This document shows positions 1 through 12,893 of a DNA stretch of 64,000 nucleotides, piece by piece. Numbering within the stretch: the stretch's first letter is position 1; each line of letters starts with the position of its first letter. The translations under genes were made by a program, and so were the position numbers. The DNA comes from Distichodus sexfasciatus (lineage: Eukaryota > Chordata > Actinopteri > Characiformes > Distichodontidae): positions 1,506,555 through 1,570,554 of the forward strand of contig JAVGVS010000003.1 of NCBI GenBank assembly GCA_032718565.1, given 5' to 3'. The notes under the pieces are model-generated. The model was given only the letters and a program-made list of their open reading frames with translations. It was not told the DNA's origin and did no database searches.

Positions 1-719
1 ATATGTAATTGTGATACTGATTTGGAGGTGATATCACCCATCCCTGTATTAGCCCCAAGCACTAAGAGCACTAACCATACACAAAAAAAAGGGAGTTCGG
101 GGTCCAAGGACTTGAACTACTTGTTTAATTATATGTAAAGGTCAGCAGAGGGGGAGAAGGATGAAATGCCAGTGTCAGGGTTCTTGGTTAAGGCTCTGTT
201 TTCTGCGTAATGGCTTATTCTACCTTTAGCCCAAAAACCCCTCCTCCCCGATCCATCAGGCTGCCATCCCATCCCTGAGAATTAAAAGCAGCAGCTAATA
301 CACACTGACAGTTGATTTGAGATAAGACTGAACAGTGGGCAAGTACAGCTGTCCAAGAATGTACTTAGAAATTATTTACTCAAAAAGAACTTTAATCGTT
401 TGGGAAAAAATGGAGGAACTTGGAACTTTGGATCTTAGGCTGTCATTTAAAAGCATGTAAGTGTGTGTGTGTTTATTGTCTACGCCTCAAGGCTATTTTA
501 CCCGTCGAGCAGTCCTGGGCACGTATTGCTTGTAAAAATACTTAAGAAAGTCGCTTGAAGTGGACAGGGATTTTTTAAATAAATTTGGGCAAATTTATCT
601 GACGCGGTAGCCGCGAGGGCACTCCGCTATCGCTAATCGCTGGGAGACAAACCATTAAAGGTTAAAGGAATTTGGGCAGGGTCAAGTTGCGGCATCCGAA
701 AAGAGAAATGAGTATAAGT
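1..719. other. intergenic, no gene; conserved-looking block at 540-700
   Basis: No coding potential on either strand. The stretch near 540-700 is free of repeats and has mixed AT-rich and CpG-containing motifs (for example 'cgctatcgctaatcgctgg'), so it could be a conserved non-coding element. The rest is undistinguished. Confidence 0.3.
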
Positions 720-1075
720 CATGGCAACTAAAGTAAGTGTGTGTATGTGTGTGTGCGGACATGTATTTATCGCATTGTGGGGACCTTTTGTCCCCTAAAA
801 TCACTTTTATCTGTTTTTTTTGGGCTTTGTGGGGACATTTGAGGGGTCCCCAAGAGGAGAAATGACTTTATAGAAAATGTGCTTGTTGTATTTGAGAAAC
901 TAAAAGAGATAAAAGATGTGCTTTTGGTTACTGAGGTTAAGGTTAGGGTTAGGGTCAGGTGTAGGTGTAAAATTATATACTTTAGTTATTATGGGAGTCT
1001 ATGGAAGGACCTTACAAAGATAGTAATACAAGACTGTGTGTGTGTGTGTGCGTGTGTGGTATGTCTTGAGAACGA
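720..1075. repeat. dispersed GTGGGGAC/GTCCCC repeat with telomere-like core
   Basis: Flanked by (GT)n at both ends. Contains 'gtggggac' and 'gtcccc' blocks, and a short TTAGGG-like stretch (ggttaaggttagggttaggg) at 938-957. A related repeat lies at 27.1-27.45 kb. This is a repeat type widespread in fish genomes. Confidence 0.6.
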
Positions 1076-1679
1076 ACAGATAGATCCTAAACAGATCCCA
1101 CTCCTCTCTATGTAATTGGCCAGATAAGGGCAACTGGCGTTTTTCTCTCAGGGAGGCGAAGGGCAAAAGCGTGTGATTTGCAGCTCGCTTATGTTCCAGA
1201 TTTCAAAGCCTTCTAGAAAAAGAAATCATTAATAGATATATTTAACAATGTGAAACATTAGTCAGCGCTGCTGCCTTCTCACTTTGCTCAACAAAAGAGA
1301 TAAAATTATTTCAAATGATTTATTAATGACTAATGAGATTTATTTTGTTTGAAAAAAGAAAATCAGGCTACACACAGAGGATGGTTATGCTGCAGTTTTT
1401 GGCAGTTATTTTTCTCAGTTCATAATTTCCATTCTCTGTTTACTCCCTATTTTTCTGTTTAATGTTTAATAACTATGACTGAGAACGCTAACACATTTAG
1501 GTGCTCAGTTAAACTGTATACACATTTTAATTAATTAATACAATATATACTAAAATGAGCAAAAGTGGAAACATTAAGATAAACACTTATTCTTTATAAT
1601 AAGAATAAATTACTATGTCTGTGATAGAGTGACTAAAGTGTGTAAAGTGCAACAACTGGCTTGAGATGATTTATGCAAC
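1076..1679. other. intergenic AT-rich DNA
   Basis: No ORF, repeat or RNA gene recognised. Long AT-rich unique sequence. Confidence 0.4.
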
Positions 1680-2040
1680 TTTTTCATTCATTCGCGCAAC
1701 TGAGGTCGGGAGGATCAGAGCCTTTCCTGGGAACTACAGGCACAAGGTGGATACCAACTCCGCGGCAGGCACCAACACACCGCTGGGCACATACACTCAC
1801 ACAATCACACTCATATTCACAACTTACGAGGTCAATTTAGAATCAATTAACCTAAATTGTATTCTTTTGGACTGTCTGAGAAAACCAGAGCACCCAAAAA
1901 GACACAGAAGACCCATGCAAACACAGGGAAAGCATGCAAACTCCTCATAGTAAGACCCTACAGCCGACCCAGGGATCGAACCCAGAACCTTCTCAGTGTG
2001 AGGCGGCAGCACTAACCACTGTGCCACTGTGCCGCCCAAG
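1680..2040 (-). repeat. tRNA-headed SINE, family C (V-SINE/DANA-like)
   Basis: Read on the minus strand it starts with a tRNA-like head (GGCGGCACAGTGGCACAG, then GGTTCGATCCC as B box near 1975). The conserved core 'gaggagtttgcatg...gggtgctctggttttctc' and a 3' part about 'gattgtgtgagtgtatgtgc' follow. Order and motifs match the widespread fish V-SINE/DANA type. Confidence 0.75.
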
Positions 2041-4138
2041 TTATGTAAGTTACATTTCTTTATTCCTGCACAATTTATTAGATTGATATATAGTACATTT
2101 TTCTGTCAAATAGGTGATTAATTGCTGTGATTATTGCATTGATCTTTTACAACTTATAATCTAAACCCATACCTATATATACCCACCTATACCCAATCTA
2201 TACCACATACCCCGCACTCCGATACAAAAAGAAAAATTTGGAAAATTTGTTATTCAGTACTCATAACATTAACATTGAGTAATGAAAATCACACAATAGC
2301 AAAGCATCAGTGACCTTGTGCTTTCTCCGGCACGGCAAGGGAGGTTCTGAGATTTTTTAAATGAGCTCTCCTCTCATCATCTCTGGCTGGTGTTTGGCTG
2401 ATTAATGAAAGCATTTGGTGACCTTTTGCCGTTCTTACAGTCTTCAGCCCTCTGCTCCAGAGCCTTGGCACTCCTCCTTTAACTCTCTGAGCACGGACAA
2501 GAGCGATCCCATCCCCAGTCATCCACCATCACCACCATCTTTTCTCTCATTTTATCAACATCTGTGAAACAAAGGAAACATTGTAATGTATCCAGAAGCA
2601 CTGCAGCCTTTCTGATTGGCTGATTTGACAATGTAAAACTTAGCTTACTATGATTATTATATCAACTGTGGTTTAAACCAGAGTAAGAACTTTCCAACTT
2701 TGATGGCAACTTACCAAAAGTTTGGCTTTAGTCAAGTTACCTAAAACTATAGCAGTATATAATCAATGAAATATAATACAATATTTATAGCCCAAACAGA
2801 AAACACAACCTTCAATAACTGCATTCATTTAAGTGCCACTGTTCAGTAACTTAACTACTGTATGGAAAAAACTAACAATGAGAACAAGGTGATAGCAATT
2901 AAACAGCAGTCCAAAATAAATAATACTTGGTGAAATTTGTCCTAAAAATATGTCCAACAATTTGCCACCCCTGCCATCTTGGCTAAAAGTTGCTTATTCC
3001 TCCGTACAGCTAGTTCCTGATGACTGAAAGTTGGATCATCTGTAGCGAGTTATTCAACTGTCATGTGTTTCTCCTGATTGCATGATGTCCTCATTTTCTG
3101 AGGTGGTCTGTTGCAGCTGAAGCCAGTTAGAGGCAGATGATGGAGTGATCCTGAGTAAACGAACTCGCTGCCAGCCCTGATGCCAGCCTCCTCCGCTGGG
3201 CATCTTAGTCCAGCTTGGCCTGGCACGCTCTCAACTCACGCTGCACACAAGTTCTTGCCCTTTTCCACCCCTTTTCCCAGTTTGCACCATACCCATGAAA
3301 CATACAAAACCGTTTTTTAATACTGTGGAAGTATTGAAGTGTTTCTGCCCTCCAAAACTGTGAGATGAAAAAGGTTGACATGAGAAATAAAGTCGGCAGT
3401 TCGAGAGGTTTCCCCGGAAATGACAGTGTGGATGCAGTTTAACATTTCCCCTTTGTAGAAAAAGGAAATCATGAGTAGTAAAGGGGAGAAGGAAGGATAA
3501 GGTTGTTCAGTGAGATGTAAAGGTTGGGATGATGATACAGAGTCTAACGCAAGACAAGTCAACAGTTAATAGTTAATTGATTTCATAAATGAGAAGTCAA
3601 TGGGACAAAAGAATGAAATGGAGAGAAAGATTGGGCTATCAACAATAAAAGTAATGCTGTACAATTAATATGTAGAGCAAATAAAGTTTGAGTTTGCACA
3701 ATGCCAATGAAATGTATAAGACGATTTTTAAACACACTTTAAACACTGTTGATTGAAGTGTTTCAGCAGGGTTCAGGAGAAGCTTACTACAATTTGTAAC
3801 ATGAGTAACTTTTTTTCAGTAGCTTTTCAGTAATGAAGCTACTTTTAAAACTCTGTAGCTTTTCCAGTAACTTTTTTTTTTTTTACAAATAGCGTTGTAG
3901 CATGGCTACATAATATTAAATTATTACATCAAACACTGTTTTTTTCTCTCTTTACAAAGACAAGTATTTTTTCTACCTGGTGTTTCTAATTGGTGTTGAA
4001 CTGGCAGATGTTGCTACCAAGTAATTTGAGTGTAGGTTAGTTTTTCCGGGAGAAAAACAAAACACTCTCTAGAACTACATACAAACCTTATCGTGATTTG
4101 GCATTACCCCATTAAAAAGCTAGATTTTCATATTACTT
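2041..4138. other. intergenic, no gene
   Basis: Mostly AT-rich. A repeat-free block at 2290-2530 and one at 3060-3240 look conserved. 3790-4020 is a decayed fragment of a dispersed 'gtagct' repeat also seen near 5.3 and 30.65 kb. No exon is recognisable. Confidence 0.35.
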
Positions 4139-5250
4139 AGAGATGAGCCGATACCACTTTTTTATGTCTGATACCGATACCGTTATTGTAAATTTGGATA
4201 TCTGCCGATACCGATACAAATCCGATACAGTCACAGTCTTTTTTTGAACATAAAATAATGCTTTAAAAATGTCTGAATACAAGATTGAGATTATTGTTAT
4301 GCTTAAGGAAATGCTTGATTTAAATACTGTTAACTGTTAATTCCTAACGAAAACAATGTAATAATTACACACACACGTATATGCTAAATTATTTGTTCTC
4401 AAAAATTGTTCGTTTAGACATATAAATATTTCTTCTTTCTTACTGATTACACTATAACATTATAAAATTGAAAAAAAAATTGATCAATTGAAAATGAAAT
4501 ACTGAAGTTTGTCATTTTGAACCAATTTGGCCTATAAAATGAGCTGCTTTTGCAGAGAACTACATTTCTCAGGATCCTCTGGGTGCGCCCTGGAGCCGCG
4601 TCACAATGAAGCTTTGGGCGCGTGTTCCAGAATAAACGATGGAAAATCTATGGGAAAATCTAAATAAACGGCAGAATTGTGAGTAGAACGCTGGTTATTG
4701 TGGTTATTTATCAGCTAAAATATGGTTTGTGTCTGTAATAACAGGGACATTTTGACTGAAATGAAGCGTTTTAGCGAGTAATGGTGCTCACGCGTGCGCT
4801 CATTAACACAGCGCGTGTTTACATCGCGAATAATGTCGAAAAATGTTTTCTTCTATTTCAGTGCACTGAACATCTCACAAATTTATTCACATACAGATGG
4901 ATCAGGTCTTGTCTTGATCGCACCACTGAAAACGTTGTGTGTCACTATTAAGCCTCCGTGTGAAATACAAGCAGCGCATGCTCTAGCGACTAAAATAAAT
5001 TAAACAAAGCTTTGATTCTAGAAAAATTGCCTCAACCATTTTTCGTAATAGAATTATTCGAGTTATTGGAATAATCGTTTCAGCTCTACTTTACCGCAGT
5101 GCCACTTCCCATGCATAACGAATTCATTGTGCATGCATTTACAGATCGGCTCCATAGAACGGCCCAATGTCACCGACACCCGATGCAGCCGTTTGAGCCA
5201 TTATCGGACTGATACCGATCTACATATCGGATCGGCTACATCTCTACTTT
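4139..5250. mobile_element. hAT-like non-autonomous DNA transposon
   Basis: Ends are inverted: AGAGATGAGCCGATACC on the left and, on the right, the complement of AGAGATGTAGCCGATCCG. Subterminal 'gataccgatac' repeats occur at both ends. The interior is AT-rich with no transposase. Target duplications are not clear. Confidence 0.65.
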
Positions 5251-5404
5251 TAACATAACACATATTTTCATTAATTTACTTTAAGAGTATGTTACTGCAC
5301 AGATATTAAGCATTGCTGGATGAATTAGCTGCAATGTAGTTAGCTACTTTGTCTTGCTAACTCTTACTGTATTAAACTACTATATTAATAACAGTAGCTT
5401 CTAG

Positions 5405-5580
5405 AGGGAAGTGGTCTAATGGTTTAAACACTCGCCCCTGAACCAACATGTTGTGTACATATTGGGTCCCTGAGCAAGACCCTTAAACCCAAGTTGCTTT
5501 CAGAGAGACTGTTCCTGAAATTAGGAAAATGGAAATTGCTTTGGATAAGTGTGTCTGCTAAATGTGGTAAATGTAAATTA
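5405..5580 (+). repeat. tRNA-derived SINE, family B
   Basis: Head 'agtggtctaatggtttaaac', then 'gggtccctgagcaagaccct' and the 3' end 'gtgtctgctaaatg...gtaaatgtaaa', a common fish SINE tail. The B box is degenerate. Confidence 0.65.
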
Positions 5581-5739
5581 GTCATATTTTCATTTCCATT
5601 GACTGACTTAAAACCCTAAGTTGAAAAACTGAAAATGCATAAAAGGCAGTTGAAATTGTCAAAGTAATTGTATGACTTTTTTACAGTGGGAAAAATATTT
5701 CAAAACGTATAAATGTTAGACCTGAATTGATCCTGCAGG

Positions 5740-7130
5740 GCAGGTTTGGGGCCTTTCAGCATCAATTTCGGGAGCTTTTTCCAGCCGGTGCATTGTGTGT
5801 TTAGGTGTGTGAGTATTTGTGTGTGTATGTGTGTGTGTTTGGTTTCTCAGTAGGAGTCCACATTTGGCCGTGCTTTTAGGGACCGAGTGGCTAAGACCTG
5901 GCACTTTAGAGGAAACGTGTAGAGCATCATCTCAAAACCGCCGTCGCCTTAATGGATTATTATTGTTCCTGCGTTTCCCTCACTGAACGCTTTCAAAAAA
6001 GGGGAAGGAGGCCAGCTTTGCAAAAAACACGAATAGTCGCGTCTAACTGAGCTATGGATCACCGATACGTTTTCTTTCCCTCTTTCCTTAGCGCATTCCG
6101 AGTTGGTAAAGAAGAATAACTGAAGCAAACGTGATATCACCATTACTCATCTTTATATAGCCTGTTTGATCTTTAGATTAATTTTTATGCTTACACTTTG
6201 ACGCGACGAACCGCTACGTGTGTACACACCTGATGTCTCACCCTAAAGATAGCACATATGTAATTACCTGTATTGTTAATTTTTTACAATTAATTAAGAG
6301 CAAGAAACGTGGCGTTAATGGAATTTGATGCAGCGAGTTATTTTCAGACGACACCATTAACCTTTTGTTTTAAACGCTTTTGCACTTAGGAAGATAAAAC
6401 CCAGCTGGGTGTGTGTATGTGTGTGTGTGTGTGCTGTCAGGCCCTCACCCAGGTGAACTCAGAGTAAATGGGAGTAGAGTTACTAATGGGGGGTAAGTCT
6501 TTCTTTTTTTTTCTTTTTTGTTTGGCAAGGAAAAAAAAAGAAGTATCCCGTAAACGCCTCCTTTCCAGGAGTCCATTGTTAGCCCCAAGGGGGAAAAGGA
6601 AAGAAAGAAAGAGAGGGGGAAGGGGTGGTAGAGAGAGAGAGAGAGAGAGAGAGAGATGGGTGGTGCTTTCAATCTCATCGCATTACAAGTGCATTTACGC
6701 GCCGGCCGAAAGACGTCGTTTTTTGCGAAAAATGAGCCCGCTATCTGCCAGGAGCTAACCCTTTTAGCTGGAAGGAGCCGCGCCTTTTTTTGTAGCCGCT
6801 CGAGACGTTAGCGTTAACGCTGGTGCGCGGGTAATGGCCCAGGGATTGGGTTACGCCCCCACCCCCACCCCCACCTCCTCCTCCTCGTCTCTCTACTTTA
6901 GGTCAAACAAGACTGGCCTTAATTGCCTTACCAATATTTGCATGTCTCTCTTGGTGTTATCGAACACCACGCTAAGTAACCCGGCTCGCCACTAGGTTGT
7001 TTGCCCATGCGGCGGGAAGGCTGTTGAAACATGACAATAGCTAACCAGATTTTCGTAGTGTAATGGCGAACTCGAAGGCTTCTCGACTTTCCTGAGTCAA
7101 GCCTGGCCGGAGCTTGAGGCACGAGAGAGT
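5740..7130. promoter_or_regulatory. candidate conserved non-coding cluster downstream of lmo4
   Basis: Repeat-poor and motif-rich (TTAATGG, AATTAATTAAG, CAGACGAC-like blocks), broken only by (GT)n near 6410 and (GA)n near 6630-6657. ORFs here come from the GA run. Enhancer function is inferred from composition alone. Confidence 0.35.
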
Positions 7131-7199
7131 TAGTGGAGGTCGCAAATTGCCAACCCCTAATGGAATGTTTTTAAAACATGCACCTAACATTTTGCCCAG

Positions 7200-8020
7200 T
7201 AGGGGTGTAAATCACAACTTTCATTACAGTAAAATATTATATCGATTCAATGAACAACGATGTGATCCCTGCTGATATCACAAAGCCTGCTATGATACGA
7301 TTTTGATTTGAATTAATTCAGGAGCCAACAATTTATATTAAACAAAATGATGTTGATTTGATGCAATCATGTTCATTCATATCAAATCACAAAAAGCAAA
7401 TATCATATGACATTCTGAGAAAAAGCAACTAAAATTTAATTTGACATTTTTCAAAACTATAAGCTCATTGATCACTGAATAGATGTATCAATGTTGCATT
7501 ATGTGTTGTTACAACCCTAGATGGAAGCAAGAATCTGTGGCCAGATAGTAGTGGTGTAATTCACAAGTTTCATCACAATATGATATTATATTGATTCAAT
7601 GAAAAATCATTCAATGTCCAGTATCAGGAAATCTGCTATGATTCAATTCAAGTCGATTCAATACAGGAGCCAGCGATCAATATAAAAGATAAAATATAAT
7701 TGGACCTTTTTATTCCTGAGCTGAACCAGACAATCTTCTCTTTTAATATGAAAGACACACTATTCAATTTAAAGTGATGTTACATGTGATCTTAGGGGCT
7801 TAAATTGACAGCAACTTCTGAAGACTTTAGGGTGAGAGGTGAAATTTTCTTGAATTTTTCAAGATATATAGTTGCCTTCTATTTAAACTCTTAAGATTAT
7901 CGTGTCTTGAATGACTGGGAACCTACACAGATACATGTTACAATATGTGAAATGTCCGATCAGTGTTTTCATTTTGGATTGATGATATGGAATTGGGATT
8001 ACTGAATTGATGTATTGATG
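7200..8020. mobile_element. two related hAT-like MITE remnants
   Basis: The first copy (7200-7520) has ends AGGGGTGTAA and TTACAACCCT. The second (from ~7548) begins 'agtagtggtgtaattcacaag'. Both share 'tatc/tgattcaatga', 'gctatgat' and 'caggagcca' blocks. Related sequence recurs at 10.66, 34.1 and 35.0 kb. Confidence 0.55.
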
Positions 8021-9307
8021 AGACAGATAACAGCGTTCTCTGGGGTTCAAATCTTGTGTGGCGGGTGATGCTCCATTGCTTCAAAAATGACTTTGCTACT
8101 GATCAGCTAGTGAAAAACCTAATGGTTAAAGAAACAGTAAGGTGAAACCCATCCTTTTTTGGTAATGTGAAATGTGTCAGAAAACTGTCTGAAAAGATGT
8201 TGAAAACAGTTTTATGATGCTGTTGAGTTATGGAGTTTAACAGTTTTTCACGGCTTTTCACGGTAGGTCAAAGTAGGGTGGGACTAAAACGCAGCCTGCT
8301 TATATGTAGAGGTTATGTTTAGCATAGCCCTGCCCAGATCTACTACTCTGGCCCCGCCCACCCACATAGCGTCAGTAGCCTACCTGCTGGCCTGGGCAAG
8401 GTCGCTAAGAGAGTCTGTTATATGCTAAGTCCGAAACAGTTCCTAATATCTCCCTTCCCTCACCGTCGGTGGCTGCCGTTGAACCACATGTAACCAAATG
8501 TAAGTTTGTACCTGTTGTAAAGACCTCCAAATGATTAGCGAATGCATGAGAACACACAGCTAATCTGTATGGGCTAGCTGTGATGTGAATTTAAGGGGTG
8601 GCATAATTTGTGGTAAAATGTAAGTTAGCAAACTATCTCCTCTAATCTATCTAACTCTCATTTTTTCAGGATTCCTCTGTCATTTTAGTTATTCTCCCAC
8701 TGTCCACCTGCTTAAATATTTCCCCACTGTTATCCCATGTTGTATTCGGTATTAGCCCAGATTGTGATTACTATCCTGTCACTGTCTTCATCCCTTCCAG
8801 TGAAATGTAAATTGGAAAGACACAAGGGAAAATTTTACATAGTTCTGCTTGCATGACTTTAGAGTGATCTTTTTTAATAGTTGATATGCATGCAAATGTT
8901 TTACAATCGATGGGTAGTAAAGCCAGGTGATTCATGACTCTCCCGAGTGAATCACCCGGATCCATTAAATAACTCACGAGTCGCAAACTCATTACAAGAT
9001 CAATACAGCCATAGTAGTAAGTATAGCTGCTAAAAATTTCACAACTTACAGTTCGTTTGCACCACCACACTCAAATAATGGATCCTAAGAACTTCCTACG
9101 GAGTTGAATTCTCTTTGTAGACTACGGGACGCGTGTCAGTCGAATTAGTAGCGTGGCGCGAAGCACACACATTCACGAGTGATGTCAGTTAACCTCCTCT
9201 TGAGCCAGAAATATATAGCCAAATCTGAATCGCTCACACTGTTCGAAGCACAAATAGCCATGAGTGAATCTGCTAGTTCATTTCCTCTAGAGCCGGAAAC
9301 ATACAGA
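8021..9307. other. intergenic, no gene; decayed repeats
   Basis: 8250-8480 resembles a dispersed fish DNA-transposon remnant ('ggccccgcccaccc'). 8770-9070 is unique with no coding signal. Confidence 0.3.
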
Positions 9308-9475
9308 GGTGGGCAGAGTAGTCAAACATTTTACTCAAGTAAGAGTATTGTTACTTTAGAATAATACTAGTCAAGTAAAAGTAAAAAGTTGTCATCAAAA
9401 AAATTACTCAAGTAAGAGTAAAATGTACTTGGTGAAAAAACTACTCAAGTACTGAGTAACTTAGTTTTATTGTTA
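9308..9475. repeat. hAT-type repeat fragment (ACTCAAGTAAGAGTA motif)
   Basis: Starts CAGAGGTGGGCAGAGTAG and carries several 'actcaagtaagagta' copies, a terminal region shared by many fish hAT MITEs. The other end is not found nearby. Confidence 0.6.
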
Positions 9476-9537
9476 ATCATATAATCGAATATGCAAAAAT
9501 ATAAAATAACAATGTACAACGTGTTCGGATATTACCA

Positions 9538-9600
9538 AACAAGCCTCACAGCAAGAAGGTCCTGGGTTCAAACCCAGGGACAGCCATAGGGCCTTTTTGT
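9538..9600 (+). repeat. SINE family C fragment (B-box region)
   Basis: 'cctcacagcaagaaggtcct' followed by 'gggttcaaaccc' matches the V-SINE head; the remainder is missing. Confidence 0.55.
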
Positions 9601-10654
9601 GGATAAGCTCTGGTTAACTTCCTCTACAGTGCCACTTGAAAATAAATGCTTGCCACTCTGGTAGCTTTGTCTTGATACTTTGTCATTTATTTGGAACTGC
9701 ATTCATTCTCCTCACAAGCCATGGATATTTTCTTCTATGAGAAACAAATGATTCAGCTGGCGATCTGGCAATACTGACTCAAGTGACTCAAGTGACTCGC
9801 ACACCCAGTTTAGTGAGTGACTCAGAGGAAGCTGAATCCTAAAAAGGACTGCATATTACAGCTCTAATGGGTAGGGGCTCTGTAGTAGTGGGCCGTGCTT
9901 CAGGACTTTGAGCTGACCTGTGAATTTTACCTATGTAGCAATGTTCGTATTCATTCAAAATTGAGGTGATAACTGTTTCTTTGATATGAGGAACTTGTGT
10001 AGAAGTGTAGAGCGTCATCTTGAAACCATTGTTGCCATAATAGCCTGATCTTAGTTCTGCTGCTCCCCAACACTATGAGTCGTAACGTTGTTATTGGAGG
10101 AGGTTAAAAAGAAGACAATATTCAGAAGCCTTTAATTATTGAGACCCTGTTAATTATTGATGTGTATAATATGAGTATAGGACTAAAATGGGGTAATATT
10201 TTTGGCGTTTTAAGAGCGCACGCCATCGCTCGGCAGCCAGTTGGCTGTGATGGCATTAGGGGCCGCGTTGACTTAGCTGCACAAGGCTTACAGGGCGTAA
10301 TGGTAAATGCATGTCGCTTTTGCTAAGAGCCCCAGCTGGGGGATGCGACTGGGGAAAACGAGGCTTTTTTAGAGGAATGCGGGCCGTCTTTACGCCGCTC
10401 CTTTTAACTACTCCGATGCTCTTTGGGTAATGAGAAACTTGGACTCCAGCCGTCACCACTAACAGTCTTTTATAGTTTGGCTTTTCCATTTTTCCCCCCT
10501 CCACACTTCCCCTTTTTTTTCCCTACATGGATTCCCTCTTCTCACTCGGCAATGACTTCAAAGCGGCCTGAAGTCGGCCTGTTTTATCACACGGCGTGTG
10601 CATGTGTCTCCTTATAAACATAAAACACCAACTTGAGCTGGAAGATTGAGTACT
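9601..10654. promoter_or_regulatory. intergenic block with candidate conserved element 10190-10480
   Basis: No gene. 10190-10480 is repeat-free with CpGs and motifs such as GGCATTAGGGGCC and ATGCATGT. 9885-10065 resembles part of 5850-5960 (see findings). Confidence 0.35.
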
Positions 10655-10717
10655 AACTAATATGGATGTGAATCACAAGTATCATCTCAATACAATATTA
10701 TATCAAATCAATATATA

Positions 10718-12286
10718 CAGTACTGTGCAAAAGTTTTAGGCAGGTGTGAAAAAATGCTGTAAACAATGCTTTCAAAAATGGAAGCGTTAATCATTTATTT
10801 TCATCAATCAACAAAATGCAGTGAATGAACAAAAGAGAAATCTAAATCAAATCAATATTTGGTGTGACCACCCTTTGCCTTCAAAACAGCATCAATTCTT
10901 CTAGGTACACTTGCACACAGTTTTTGAAGGAACTCGGCTGGTAGGTTGTTCCAAACATCCTGGAGAACTAACCACAGATCTTCTGTGGATGTAGGCTTCC
11001 TCACATCCTTCTGTCTCTTCATGTAATCCTAGACACACTCCATGATGTTGAGATCAGGGCTCTGTGGGGGCCATACCCTCACTTCCAGGACTTCTTGTTC
11101 TTCTTTACGCTGAAGATAGTTCTTAATGTCTTTGGCTGTATGTTTGGGGTCGTTGTCCTGCTGCAGACTAAATTTGGGACCAATCATATGCCTCCCTGAT
11201 GGTATTGCATGATGGATAAGTATCTGCCTGTATTTCTCAGCATTGAGAACACCATTAATCCTGACCAAATCTCCAACTGTATTTGCAGAAATGCAGCCCC
11301 AAACATTCAAGGAACCTCTACCATGCTTCACTGTTGCCGGCAGACACTCATTATTGTAGTGCTCTCCAGCCCTTCAACAAATAAACTGCCTTCTGCTACA
11401 CACAAATATTTCAAATTTTGACTCATCAGTCCAGACCATCTGCTGCCATTTTTCTGCACCCCAGTTCCTATGTTTTCGTGCATACTTGAGTCGCTTGGCC
11501 TTGTTTCCACGTCAGAGGTATGGCTTTTTGGCTGCAACTCTTCCATGAAGACCACTTCTGGCCAGACTTCTCCGGACAGTAGATGGGTGTACCTGGGTCC
11601 CACTGGTTTCTGCCAGTTCTGAGCTGATGGCACTGCTGGACATCTTCCAATTTCGAAGGGTTATAAGTTTGATGTGTCTTTCATCTGCTGCACTAAGTTT
11701 CCTTGGCCGACCACTGCGTCTACGATCCTCAACGTTGCGTGTTTCTTTGTGCTTCTTCAAAAGAGCTTGAACAGCACATCTTGAAACCCCAGTCTGTTTT
11801 GAAATCTTTGTCTGGGTGAGACCTTGCTGATGCAGTATAACTACCTTGTGTCTTGTTGCTGTGCTCAATCTTGCCATGACATGAAACTGTCTTCCACAAC
11901 CTTATCTTGGTAGCAGAGTTTGGCTGTTCCTCACCCAGTTTTAAGCCTCCTACACAGCTGTTTCTGTTTCAGTTAATGACTGTGTTTCAACCTACATGTG
12001 ACATTGATGATCATTAGCACCTGTTTGGTATAATTGGTTGATCATACACCTGACTATAACCCTACAAAACACCTGACTTTGTGCAAGTGTACCTATAAGA
12101 ATTGATGCTGGTTTGAAGGGAAAAGGTAGTAACACCAAATATTGATTTGATTTAGATTTTTCTTTTGTTCGCTCACTTTGCATTTTGTAAATTGATAAAA
12201 ATAAACAATCATTATTTATATTTCTGAAAGCATTCTTTGTTTACAGCATTTTTTTCACACCTGCCTAAAACTTTTGCACAGTACTG
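10718..12286 (-). mobile_element. Tc1-like DNA transposon (1569 bp)
   Basis: Perfect outer inverted ends CAGTACTGTGCAAAAGTTTT, flanked on both sides by TA, the Tc1/mariner target. TIR similarity extends through GTGAAAAAATGCTGTAAACA. The transposase lies on the minus strand and is broken. A shorter member of the same family is at 59915-60462. Confidence 0.9.
10852..11877 (-). pseudogene. Tc1-like transposase, broken
   Basis: Starts MARLSTATRHKVVILHQQGL with a paired-like HTH (residues ~1-60), a GRPRK AT-hook-like motif and a second HTH. After a frameshift near 11512 the DDE domain continues in another frame, with WTDESKFEIF (first D), QDNDPKHTA (second D) and SPDLNIMEC (E), about 34 residues between the last two as expected for DD34E. 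Further damage: a TGA in the sequence before VKHGRGSLNVWG, and TGG to TAG just after MECV at 11029. Intact members are about 340 residues, fitting the 1026-nt span. Not functional. Confidence 0.9.
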
Positions 12287-12298
12287 TATATATATGCT

Positions 12299-12893
12299 AT
12301 GTGGACAAAGTATTAGGACACGTCTCTTAATTATTGAATTCAGGTGTTTCAATCAGACCCATTGCCAATAGTGTCAGCATGGCAATGTAATAGGACACCA
12401 CCACGGTTCGTGCCATTTCGTCCCTGCTGGATATTCCATGGGCAACTTTAAGTGGTATTACTAGCATTTAGAAACAACAGCAACTGGAAACCAGCAAGTG
12501 GAAGACCAGGTAAAGTCACAGGTCACGGTCAACCACTGCTAAGGTCCATGCTGCATTAAAGTGGCCAACACTGATTCCGCAGCTGAAGAGTTCCAAACTT
12601 CCACTGGCCTTAATAGAAGCACAAAAACTGTACAGCAGGAGCTTGATGCAATGGGTTTCCTCAGCTGAGCAGCTGCATGCAAACCTCACATCAACAAGTC
12701 CAGTGCCAAATGTTGGATGGAGTGGTGTAAACCACCACACACCACACCACCACTGGACTGTGGAACAGTGGAAAAAATATGTTCTATGGAAGTCAGAAGG
12801 GCGAGTCTGGGTTTGGCCTGCCTAACTTAGGAGTCGTGGAAGTAGAGTTTTGCTGTAATGGTCAGGTGTCCCAATAGTTTTGCTCATTTGTCC
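12299..12893 (+). mobile_element. Second Tc1-like element, internally deleted
   Basis: Ends read ATGTGGACAAAGTATTAGGA and, inverted on the right, ATGGACAAATGAGCAAAACT. The interior keeps decayed transposase pieces, for example HHHWTVEQWKKYVLW near 12740-12790, a typical Tc1 segment before the first catalytic D. It abuts the 10.7-kb element almost directly. No intact ORF. Confidence 0.7.

Noticed and set aside
938..957. TTAGGG-like repeats suggesting a telomere
   Set aside because: Only a few units, embedded in a dispersed repeat; a similar short stretch occurs at ~21965. Not an end of a chromosome.
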